Shown here: positions 1 through 12,578 of the stretch, in pieces
Layout of the letters: every line of letters starts with the position of its first letter
Position numbering within the stretch: position 1 is the stretch's first letter
Assembly (NCBI RefSeq): GCF_932526225.1
Contig: NC_064037.1
Span: 3,560,996-3,624,995, forward strand
From: Nematostella vectensis
Lineage: Eukaryota > Cnidaria > Anthozoa > Actiniaria > Edwardsiidae
Direction of reading: 5' to 3'
DNA: 64,000 bases
Translations under genes and position numbers: made by a program
Notes under the pieces: generated by a model
The model's database searches: none
Told to the model about the DNA's origin: nothing
Seen by the model: only the letters and a program-made list of their open reading frames with translations

Positions 1-1906
1 CACTGTTTAAAGATTGTAGATCAGCTACTCCAACTTCGTTTATGGTGCCTCTTGTCAACAGTTTATCGCCTGTTGCAGTAGGCTCCAGATTATCAATAGC
101 CTCTGGGGTGTTCCGAAGCTCTCGCCCTACCACAACATTCTCTTTGTGCTCCAGCTGAGCCACGACCTTCTCTGGGGTGTGCTCAAGCTCTTCATCTAAG
201 ATTTCTAGGGCGTCGTCAGAGAGTACATCCGATTCTTTGTCTGATTCTTGTACAGACTCACCGTTCGCACCAAGAACCCCTTCACACAACATAGCGTTAT
301 CACTGGTGCCAACCATTACTTTGGCAGTTCTGGGATCACGTTTTGAATCAGCAAGTGCAGCTGTTTGAAGAAAATTTTCCAGTTTTCCGCTTCCAATTCC
401 TAATGACCAAACCTTAGTACTTAGTGTAGACTTTGAATGTTGAACTGGGGCTGCATTTGTTGCACTATTCTGAATATCTTTGGTGCCTTCCTTCACTTTA
501 TGTGCATCATCGCTACACTGAGCTTGCTCTCGTATCCTGTGGCAAACACCAAAAATGATTCCATCAAGGAACTCTTTCACTGCTGCCATTTGAGCTTCAG
601 CTTGATCTTCATCATCAAATGTTTCTCGATGGTCTTCTTTGACTAATTCCTCTATCGGACATGTCTCTTCCTGGACACTCTGACCTATGTTCCCCATGTA
701 GGGCTCTTGATACGTCTTGGTAGTACAATCTCTTTCAAGCTGAGTGTGCTCTTCTCCTAATACTTGTCCATCAGCATCCTCTAAGGGAGTCTGATCTCGC
801 ACTTCCACATTTGACACTTCATCGGCGTTACCGGACACTTTACCTTTCCCAGCCATATCTCCAGAGAAGTCTACATCTATTACGTCAGTATCGAAAACCT
901 CATCATTAACATCTTGTAACAGGGAACTTGCTGTGATTTCTTCTGGCTCTTCCTCACCAGATACATGGATGCCGATGGTCTTAGATTCTTTATCTTGGTC
1001 CTGGGTAAGCAGTTTTTGTTTTTCTAATTCTTTAAGATCAGTCACTTCTTCACCGCCGTCTTTTAATAGCGTTGTGTTCATTCCTGACTTTTCAATTCTT
1101 GGTTCTTCATCCGTCATTCCCGTCACAGACTCTGAATGTAAATGAGTGTGGTCACCACCAATCTGTTCCTTGTTGTCTAATTCATCAGAGTCCAACACCC
1201 CAACACCATTTTCTAACGATATGCTGGTTGTGGGCAGTTCCGGCTCTTCGACAATTGATTTTTCCTGTCCACTTGCCTCGTTAGTCTCTAACATCATCTC
1301 CTGCACCTTTTCAACTAGCTCAACCTCTTCGACTTCTACAACTTCCCCATTAGCCTTGTCTGTAGAATCAGACACCAGCGATTTTTCTGAAAGGCCAGTG
1401 GCATTTCCAGCTTGCACTTCTTTAACCTCTAGGCTTTCTGTAATTTCTACCGCATTTCTTTTGTCTTCTATACGACGTGCTACTACCTCAACGTCATTCG
1501 ATTTATCATTGGTACTAACTCTTGCGATTTCCACACCATTGACAGAAGACACCAGCTGTCTGCAAGGGGTATCAACGTCTTCTGAATAATCCGGCTCGGA
1601 TATAAAACTATCAACATTACCGTAGTTCGCGCCATGCTGGATATGTACAGAGCCAGTCGCCACTGTATCTGCATTCTCCTCTAAGGTCAGGAGTTCGAAA
1701 TCCTCCTTTCTTTCTTGTGTATAAAAGCTAGTACTCTTCTCTTCAGGTGAAGCAGCATTATCAGACTGCTGCGCCACATTTACACAAAGGTCTAGACTCT
1801 TGGTAATGTCTAGATTCTTGGAAATGTCAAGATTCTTGGAAATATCTAGACTCTTGGAAAGGTCTATTACCGCAGCAGGCTTGTCAGCACCGCTGAGAGG
1901 CTTGCC
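1..1906 (-). CDS. Tudor gene exon 11 (partial): long acidic, probably disordered tail
   Basis: Open without a stop for 635 codons from the acceptor gatttctag|GGCAAG to the window edge, in the frame demanded by exon 10 (phase 0). Rich in Glu, Asp, Lys, Ser, Thr and Val with no Tudor motif. Near the start is a short tandem repeat of the form LSKSLDISKNLDISKNLDI (about 1800-1862). No other domain recognised. Such acidic tails are common in scaffold proteins. An open frame this long with coding-like composition, directly phase-matched to exon 10, argues that it is real. Confidence 0.75.
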
Positions 1907-4900
1907 CTAGAAATCCAAACAGCGTAACATGTAAAATAGCAGGTGACTTAAAATGTGCTAATAAAAATATAAAAAAGTATTTTTAAAAAATTGATGCCTA
2001 GATCTTAAAATCCAAACAGCGTTATGTTATATAGGGGCGACAAACCAGATGACTAATGAATAAATTGGCTGGTTACATCTATCTAAAAATCTAAACACCA
2101 GAAAGCAAACCTAGATGCTACAATCTTTACAAAGTTTTCGGAGTATATTTGAAGAGTATTTCGGGTTATATTTGACAATAGAGAATGATCCCCTCAATAA
2201 TTTGATTTTGACTGTAATGATTACAGGGATTTAAGCCTTATCTCTCGAAATTGGCAGAAAACCAAACATTGTTTGGTCATTCAAGATTATCTACAAACAT
2301 ATTACACAAATTTAGAGCAATAAAAAAGACCATAAAAACCAATGGAGGCAGTTATTTTATGTAGTTATTTTATTTATTATTAAAATTAGTATATAATAAA
2401 TTCAAACCCTTTAATTCGTAGCTATAAAACTGAATAACGCATTCAATAATCATCTCGGTTCTAAACTAGATTAAGCTAAGGGTCAGATGACAACAAAGTC
2501 ATGGACCATCACATTCCCTTGTAGCTACAACTGAAAAGCTGAAAGTCCAGCATTTCTCAATTATTCTAACTATGGAACAATATACAGCGTCCGTCGCACC
2601 ACAAGACAGCAAAGGCTCAGTGACTCTAAACCTTACACTAGCCAGGAAAACAAGGCAATAATATAACGCACTTAAGTACAGAAACATCAAAATCTTGATG
2701 AGATTTTCCCCAGAGGGTAAGTAATAAAAACTAAGTAAAAAAGAAAATATAAAAAGCTAAAAAAACCAGCTCGCATAGCGGCCCCTGACCTTTGAAGACC
2801 AAGAGTAATAAAAACCTGCATTAAAATCGTTCTAAAAATCGTTTTTGCTGATGGCAACAAAACAAATTTTTTTTTTTTAAATTGCAACCAACAAGTATTT
2901 TAATACTTGTTGGTTTTAAAAAAACCTGCACAAATATATGTCCTTTCAACGTGATCTACATAAAAATTAGCAATTAGGAGGGGGTCATGAGCTATCCTCC
3001 TGGGAGGTTGTCTTACCCTCTGGACTAGCCTTGACAAACCTTACTTGGTCGGCATCATGAATTGAGACCTCAGGGCTTGGGGAAGGGACATAACCAGCGC
3101 CCTCACTTACCCTATCTACATCTAAACCATTCACACCTAGACTCTCTATATTCTCGTCAGAGGAAGCAAGCGCCGCGAGTTCTGCAAAGAGAAGTACTTT
3201 AGAAATGAATCACTTGATTTCCAATGGGCCAGAGCCGAAATGAGTAAGACTTCGGCGATGTGCCACTGATTTTTCAGTATTCTAATCATACAGTCAGATT
3301 AATCTGCACATTAGAAGATTTCACAAACAGGCGATGGGGAATAGATATCAATGCTACTGTTAAGACGAAGTTACATACAATAAAGCAAGTCACGAGAGGG
3401 AGTTTGCCTGTATATTCAAGCTTGTTATCCTCATTTTTGGCCGCTGTACTCGAGAAAATCTTACCTTCAGATGATATCGTCTTTGGGAGGTCGAGTAGAG
3501 GCAAAGCAGGCCCATTTGCCTTCTCTTCAGATTCACCAATTTCCTCTTTAGCAACTTTCTCACCCTCAGGCTGAGCAGTCTGCTCCTCAGAAAGAGACTG
3601 GACGTTGCTCTCTTCTTCCTGTTTGTCCTTGTTGGCATCGCTAGTAACTGCCTTTTCCTGTACCGCTTCTACAACAACTGACTGCTCTGTGTTCTTTTCT
3701 ATAGTTTTCTCTCCACCTTCAATGACTTCTTGATTCTGTTCGGCATCTTCTAGTACAACAGGCTTACTAGTATTGTCACTTCCCCCAATAAGCTGTCCAT
3801 ATCCCAGATCCACCAATGACTGAGCGACGCTGTTTTCACCTTCCTCAGACGTAAAGTACAGGTTGACATGCATGTCCTGATCCTTCAAGACCACAACCTC
3901 AGCTCTTAATTCACTCGTCAGTATCTCTTCCATCCAAGTAAGACAGCTTTCAGACCACCCCTCCTCAGCAACAGGAATTACATTAGCCAAGCTGCACTTG
4001 AAAGCTTGACACGGCAGAGCAAGGAACTCTTCCTTTATCTCCTTCACCTTGGACACTGGTACTGTTTCTTCATTTCCATAATCGACAAATCGGACATACA
4101 CCCCATCTTCTGATGTAGAGAGGATCTCAGCCCTGTACCATTGCTCATCAGCTGAGTACTGAGCGCAGCACGCTTGCCCTGGGGCAGGTTCCATGATGCT
4201 TAACCCATCGTCAAGCTCGCTGTATGCTGTTCCTATCTCTGACATTAGTGCTTCAAGCTGTTCATGCTCCTTGATTAACTGCAGCAGCATTGCATCAGGA
4301 GATGTTCCTCCGGCGAAGAACACATGCAATTCACAACCTTCTGTGAACTTTGGCTGGGTGAAGAAAGGTCTTTCTACTGGAACTGCGCTTTCAGGCTGTT
4401 TTTCTGGCTCTTCTTCAATGAGTGTGGCTTCTTCAGCAGCTACTGGCGTCTTAGATGAAACTAAATTATTGACAACGTCTTTAGTTTTGGGATCATACAA
4501 CCTCACAAGCTGCCCTCCTTGTTGTTCTTCAACAACCTCCACTTCAACTGTTTTCTCAGCACAAACTTCGTTTAGTCTTGTTAGGAAGTGTTCCGCTTGA
4601 CCGGCTGCTAAGTCTGCTAGTTTACACTTTACAGCTTGAGCTGGAAGTTCAAGTTGCTCACATTTAATGGCACGCAGCCTGTCCATGGGAAGAACCTCCT
4701 CATTCCCATAATCTACGTATCGCACATGAGCGCTGTTATCTTTCGTAGTCAGAATCTCCGCACGGTACCATCCGTCATCCTCAGTGAATTGTGATAAGCA
4801 AGGCTGGCCAGGTACTAAAAGAGATGCTTGGATGGGTTCACTTGGGTGATGTTCTGCGATTGTAGCCATCAGCTCCTCTAACAGACTTGCAGTCTTAGTT

Positions 4901-7900
4901 GGTTGAAGCCATATAGCATCTACGGCATCTGCTGAGAGGAAGTAAGCTTGCTCTTTTTCGCTAGCTGAAAAGGAAGACCTGGTAAATGACAATGGTTCTG
5001 ATTCTGCCGCTTGTTCTAGAACAATTGGGTCTTCTGGAATGATGGGCTTTTTTGTTTCAGAATTATAAAGCCTCACTGAAGGACATCCACTTGGGTCCTG
5101 TTCAACAACTTCAACCTCAATAGTTCCATCTGCACAAACTTCATTCAGGAGGGCCACGACCTGCTCTGCCTTTGTTATGGGAATACTGTATAGAGTACAT
5201 CTGACAGCCTGGGCTGGTAATTCGAGCAATGAATCAGAGATTGGACTCAGCCTGGTCGTGGATAACGACTCGGTGTTCCCATAGTCCACATATCTTACAG
5301 TGGCAGTACCCTCACCAACTTCTAATACTTCAGCGCGGTACCATACGTCGTTCTCCGTGAAACGGGACAAGCAGGGCAGCCCTGGTGCTAGTAGAGATGG
5401 TGGGATGACAACTGCGCTGTCTGTACTTTTTATAGACTCCATGACTGCTTCCAAAGCACTAGCCATTTCCACTGGCTGCACCCAGACCGAGTCAACAGCT
5501 TCTGCAGAGAGAAAGTATGCTTGTCCTTTTCCGCTTGATGGTAGAGAGGCTTTAGTAAACCTCCTGCTTGTGATAGTTACGTCCTTTTCATGGGATGGTT
5601 GTTCCTCATGTGATATAATAGGTTGCTTGCTTTCAGCATTGTACATTCTTATCACAGGGAGACCTTCAGGGGATTCGTCAACAACTTCAACTTCTACATC
5701 TACTTCTGGATAAACTTCATTCAAATGCTCAAGTGTTCGCTCTAATGTGTCGGCAGGGACGCCTTGGAGCATGCATCTCACTGCTTGCGCTGGAAGGTAA
5801 AGCAGAACATCGGATATCAAGCTAAGCCTTTGGACAGGTAGCCACTCCTTGTTTCCATAGTCCACGTATCTCACATGCGCATTGCCTTCTTTAACCTCCA
5901 AAATCTCAGCTCTGTAAAAGGAATCATCCCCTGTGAACTGTGACAGGCAGGGTTGACTGGCGGCTTGTAACTCTGTTGGAAGAGCAACACGAGGCTCAAG
6001 TACTGCGATGTTCTCCATTAGATTGTGAAGATCATCTGCAGTCTTAGCTGGTTGAAGCCAAACTGTATCTACAGCCTCTGCTATGATAAAACAAGCCTGC
6101 TCTTTAGCGGTCTTTGAGAATGAGGCCTTTTTAAAGGATCTTTTAGTGGCTGGTTCATCCTGAGCTTGGGTCTTTGCCTCTATAATGACTGGTAGTTTTG
6201 TATCAGCATTGTACAGTCTCACCAGTTGTAAGTCATCTGCAGTTTGTTCGACAACTTCAACTTCAAGAGTTGCTTCTGCGCAGGATTCATTCAGGAGCGC
6301 TAGGGTCTGCTCGTCTGTGCCAGCTGCAACACCATAAAGACCACACCTCACAGCTTGGGCTGGAAGCTCAAGGAAGGAGCTTGGGATCGGGCTAAGTCTA
6401 CTCAAAGGTAGGAACTCGGAGTTGCCATAATCCATGTACCTCACATCTACACCTCCATCTTTAACTTCTTGGATTTCAGCCCGGTACCAGGCGTCATCAT
6501 CTGTGAACTGCGCTAAGCAAGGCCAACCAGCAGATAGAGATGAGGGAAGGGGGCTGCAAGGTGGGCTTTCAGCAATAGCAGCCATGAGATTTTCAAGCTT
6601 TCCTGCTGTGCTAACCGGCTGTAGCCAAACTGCGTCCACGGAATCTGCTGACAAGTAGTATGCTGGCTCTCTGTCACTTGTAGAGAAGGCTACTCTGCGG
6701 AAGCAAGTAGGTTCCTGTGGTACTGCCACCACCTCCTCGGGTATTGCTTTTTTGGTATCAGCATCGTAAAGCTTCACTAAAATGCTTTCTGATGTTTGCT
6801 GGAGTACTTCAACTTCGACTGTCTTATCCTTTAACTCTTCCTTGAGCTGGGCGACGATCTGGCTGGATTTGTCTGCTGGGAATCCATGCAGAGAGCATCT
6901 CACTGCTTGGGTTGGCAGCTGCAGAAATGATGGGCTGATTGGAGCAAGTCGGTCGCCTGGAAGGCACTCTGTGTTTCCAAAGTCAACATACCTAACGTGA
7001 AAAGTGGGATCTTCAACAGCAGTAATCACAGCTCGGTACCATGCATTATCTTCAGTGAATTTAGCAAGGCAAGGTTTTCCTTCAATCCGATCAGTGGGCG
7101 GCAGAATTCTACTTGGTTTGCTTTCAGCTATAGAAGCCATTAACGACTCCAGATGCTCTGCAGACTGCACAGGCTGGAGCCAGATCTCGTCTATTTTATC
7201 CGCTGAAAGGAAGTAGGCTTTTTCTCCATACGATAGTGTGCCCTTGATGTAGATAGCACTGAGGACTTGCGATGGGTGTGAGGCAGCATCTGAAACAAAG
7301 AAAAGAAGGCCCACTTCAATTATGCGTAATGTGATAGCTTGTCACATGTCTGAAAGACAATCTAGGAAATAAGGTTCTTTTTTCCTCTAGGAGTTATAAA
7401 TTGTTGAATAAGGCTACAGGACTGGTTAGGCCTAGATAACTCCATAATCAACAAACAATCCATAAATATTGTGCCATAGTGCTGATACATAAGAAAACAA
7501 ACTCTTCTGTGAATGGCTAACATCGTAAGAATTCTAGAGCAGATCACTAGAGAACGAGATTGTAGGCTTAAACACTCCAGTGCTAAGAAGACAGTTGTAA
7601 TTTTTCTATTGGGGATGAGATTTTTTTTTTTTTCTTTAACTAGGACATGATCTTCAAAATATTTTAAAAGTTCGGTAATCAAACCAATCAGAACGTACAT
7701 ACTGTTCTAATTACTCTGTAATTTATTTCTTTTTTAAATGGACCCCCGCGTCTCATACACGAGATCTTACACGTGGTTAAATAGACATGACGGAAAAACC
7801 TGGAAAATTCGCAATTCGAGATAGGGAAAGAAGACACAATTTCTTACAATGGCCATCGGTTCCTTGTATTCCGGACTGATTTTTGGAACACAAATATTGT

Positions 7901-10900
7901 GAGGCCGAAATGCACATACCCGGATTTTGGCTTTTTAAAAAAATTTTCCCTTGATCATTCTTGTGCTAGGTATGAGCTCAGGGACGAAAAGCTAAAATTT
8001 CAATGACACTTTACAAAAAGTCGCATAAATTAAAAAAAGAATCGAATTTGATATTTTGTTTGCTATTACTCACTAAGTACTTAAAGAAATTTTCCGCCTT
8101 ATTAGATGTGAAATGGGCTTATTTGAAACGTTAAGTCATGTTTTTCCGTCATGTTGGTTGAATAACATATCCACAGCTGGGTCAATAAAGAAGGTTGGTG
8201 GTATTATTAATAACTTACCAGATCTATTAGTCCCTGCAAGGAAGGTATCACTTATGGGAGTACTGTCTTCACCAAACAGTTTGACCACATATTTCCCATT
8301 CTGTCTTGCAATGACCTTAGCAGTGATCGCTTGATCCACAGTCATTTCTGTAAACTGCTTGATCTCCTCGTCAGTCCAATCCAGCTCACTTCCCAAGCTA
8401 CAGGGAACAGCTTGAAGAGGGAGTTCCAGGAACTCTGGAGCAATTTCCTTGACGTCTTTCATTTGGATCTCCTGGGAGTTCCCGTAGTCTGAGAACTGGA
8501 CGATTCCTTTGGCTCCTTGGATACTCTGAATGATAGCTCTGTACCAGCTTTCATCGTCACTGTAGATAGCAACACACGGGAGCCGGACTCGTGGTGATGT
8601 GACCAGCTTTACAGCACCACTGGAGTAATACTCATTCAGCCTATTCATCACTAGAGAGGACATGGGGCATATCAGAAGGTGTTTCATGTATTAACGCTTC
8701 CTCATGCTATAGTAGCATCAACAAGAAAGAAACATTGCACTTGCTTTTTCCTTATGTTATCTAATGTGGATTCGTAATCTACAGTTAAAAACAGTTCTAA
8801 GGATTACCGCTAATAAGAACAGTTTTCGAATTTCTAATAAATGAAAGCTCAATACTTTGTCTGCAATTCTTAATCCCCTAAAAAAGACATCCCATTAAGT
8901 TATCAGGTGGCTAGTGAGCCTACAAAAAAAACTTTGTTGGGCATAACACAGACTTACTTGCATCCAGCTCATCTCCTGTTGCAACAATTTGGCAGTGGAA
9001 GAGATCAGGTGAGGTGACATCAGTAACTAGTACTTCTATGCTTGATCCAATTTCAACCTTGGGGTTTTTGTACTCTGGAGCAGCAGGATCTTTTAAACGT
9101 TGCTGATCACTTGAAATAGCAGCTTTTGAAGCAATAAGAATGTCTCCTACATCACTTGTCCCATCAGATAGGATGACCTCGTATGGTTCAACATGAGACT
9201 TGACAGTTGCAATAAATAATGTGTCTGAGGCTGCTATTCCCTGGAAGGTGCTTGTAGCCTTTGGTGACCAGGAACCATCAACAGGGCTTACTCCCGCTAA
9301 CTTGCATTTGACAGCAAGGACTGGCTCAGACATAAAATCTTGGGTCAGGACTTTGATAATGTTTCTCTGGACTACCTCGACATTGCCGTAATCAATGAAT
9401 CTCACAGTAGTTGTATCCTCCTGGATGGTCTCAACTATGGCCCGGTACCATCCACCATCCTCAGAGTACTGAGCGCAGCAGAGGCTTCCTACAGTAACTG
9501 GATTTAAACTAAGCTCATTGGTCTCTAAGGACTCATAAAAAATCCCTAGGTTCTCCATCAAAGCAGCAAGTCTGTCTTCAGTTCCATCAAGTTGGCAGTA
9601 GAATGCACCAGGCGAGTCAATAGATGTGATGTAGAGATTCTGAGTGGTTGATGGTGTAAGCCTCTTCAGGCTGGACAAGGTTGCGGATGGTTTTGGCTGT
9701 GAAACAGCAGAAATGGCAGGAGAATCCGTTACTGCCAGCTGCTCCTGTGCAAGAATTGCTGCAATTTCTTTGTCACTCTGGTCATCACTGGTGTCATAAA
9801 GGAGCACGTCGATGCAAGGGTCATTGCCTGAGAAAGAAAGAACAAACAAAAACTCAGACATTGAATTTTATGCACTTCTCACAAGTTGTTTGGTATGGTT
9901 TACAGTTATGAGGGACCTCAAAATCAGGTCCAAATATGCAATTATCCCAGGCATCCCTGATTACCACTGTCATACTCAGGCTATTACATGACAGATGTGT
10001 TGGATTCTACTTCCCAGAGCCTGTCACTAGTGCACAGATCTGGTGGGCAGCACAATCCAGATCATCTCCCTCCCCTAAATCTCCTCAAGTCATTAGTGGG
10101 CTAAAGGAGGTAAGAGAGGAGGTTTCCAGGATTCCATTATATGTAAGGGAAATATCAGATCAGCTGTATATAGATTTAGGTTTTGCCTAATACCGGAACC
10201 AGATGTTAGTGAAATAAGAATACTTGAACTGAGTGGGCAGATCTATTTCTTTTTATGTAAATAGACATAGATAGAACTCAATTATAAAAAGGTTCCTATA
10301 TGAAAATAGAAGCAAAGCACCAATATGCCACTCATGAACAATTACATGAAAAGCAACTCATTTTAAATTTGACATATAAAATGTTAAGAATAGTGGTAGT
10401 TGAAAAACCGTTAAGCAACAATTGCAAAAAAAAAACATGTGTTTCTCTCTTTCATTTTTTTTTACTCATTTTCACAAATAAATATAAATCCATTTAATGC
10501 TTGCATTTAACATCTCACCTCTCTTTCCAACCTTGACTATCTCAGCTACCAGCAACTTTTCACATACAAGTTCAGAGAACCTTGTTTTAGCAGAATCAGA
10601 CCATTGAGCCCCTCCAGCAGGCTTGGCAGACAAGCTACACAGGACCGCTTGCACCTCCAGATCCATGAGGTCCGGTCTCAGGGACTTGAGATGATCTACA
10701 AGGACTGTCTCCACATTGCCAAAGTCGACAAAAGAAACCTCAACTCTGTTCCGGTCAAGCACTTTGGTGATAATAGCACGGTACCAACTTTTGTCAACTG
10801 TTTTAAGAAAAATACCCAGGTAATACATTTAGAAAGTAAATAACATAGGGTTTTACCAGTTTTTTCATCACAAGCCCTTCGTTTATACTCTCACTACCAT

Positions 10901-12536
10901 GTTACTGACTTAATATGGCCAATTTTTCTTTTTCAATTTCTGCTTCGGAGAACATGCTATTATGTGGAGAAAAAAACCAATGCTTTAAGCCCAGTGTGAA
11001 GACGCCCAAATATCAGGCGCATTACTGGCCCTACTACACTGGCCCAAAAGACAAAGAAAAGGTTGACAACTAATGGATAACATAAGGTTCAAACAGTCAA
11101 AGCACTGCTGTGCCAGCTTCTTTCCAGCTATTCACTAATAATACAGGCAATGTTTGCAAATGGCTTTACAGACACAACTAGATGTTATTTAACCTGAATT
11201 AGTTCCCTTTCACAGTATCTTAATGGTAGCTACCTTGATATAGAGCAGCACATGGCTTGCCTACAGCTGGCACTGCAATCCTCTCCTCATCCGATGACAG
11301 CTTTCCATAGACTTTGTTCAGCTTGTCAGTAAGCTGCCCAAATGCGGCAATCCCCTTCTCAGATGGAACTTGACAGTAGAATTGATGAGGGTTCAGACAT
11401 ACTACTGGATGGACATCAACCATATCTGATTCCTTAAATGTCATCACAAATGGCTTGAATTTGGTTGCTAGGGAGATATGAATTGATGTAAAAAATACTT
11501 TGTCAATAATTCATGTAAACTCCATATTATTGTTGTTAATAAATAAAACATTTTTTGTTGGAGTGTGCTTCCCAGATCCTGTCACTAGTGCACTGATCTG
11601 GTGGGCAGCACAATCCTGTTCATCTCCCTCCCCTAAATCTCCTCAAGTCATGTGGGCTTGAGGAGGTAAGAAAGGAGGTGTTGAGGAAAGCTTGTAGCAA
11701 AGTTAGTAAAGGAGATTGGAATGCAATTAACCTCAAAGGTCTAGGTGCACAAGTAAAGAATACAGTACAAGACAATAAACCTATTTCACAAAAGGTTGTC
11801 AGTGCAAATGGCAAATGACTTATGGGTACTAATTATTCGTAAAATTAAAATTGTTAATTCTTTGTAATAAAGTGACGTCACAAGCACCTCATTAAATATG
11901 CGAGCATAAAGTGGTGGTCAAACATTCTGGTGATCGAATTTCACAACAAGCGCTGAGTCAGAATCTCTCTCTATGAAAATTCCCTTCACTTGCATTGTTT
12001 TGGGTTGTTCGAACTGTTCAAAGTTTTTTTTTTGAGTTCCTCGTGGTGATATTTAAAAAGGGTGCTCGAAGTAAGCGATTTTACAAAAAGATGCCAAGAA
12101 CAGTGGTTAAAAATCACTTCGTAAAATAATTGTTAATCTCTAAATACTATTTGTTTTCCAATGATACATGTTCCCAAAACATTCCCTAATGTTTTTAGCA
12201 TTGGTAGCAGCTTTCTGGAGTGCAGAATTCTATAAATTGATAGATTACACTTCGCTGCTCGGTTATTCGAGATGTCGAGGAACTCTACTTTGAGAAATTT
12301 ATCGAAATCCGACACACGATCTTTCTTTTTTAATATGTAGGGGTCGATCCCTTGACCCTATAAAACTTTTTTGGGGTATCGATCCTTCACATTTGGCTCT
12401 AGACTTTCAGTGTACTCGGAGAGAATCAAAGAGTGTGCTTGCACTTATCGATTTCTGTAATAGTATAACGCTATATGTGCTGGCCCTTTGCCTTAATTCA
12501 GTCTGTAATACTGCCATGGCAATTGAATGAAACCCC

Positions 12537-12578
<42 letters not shown>

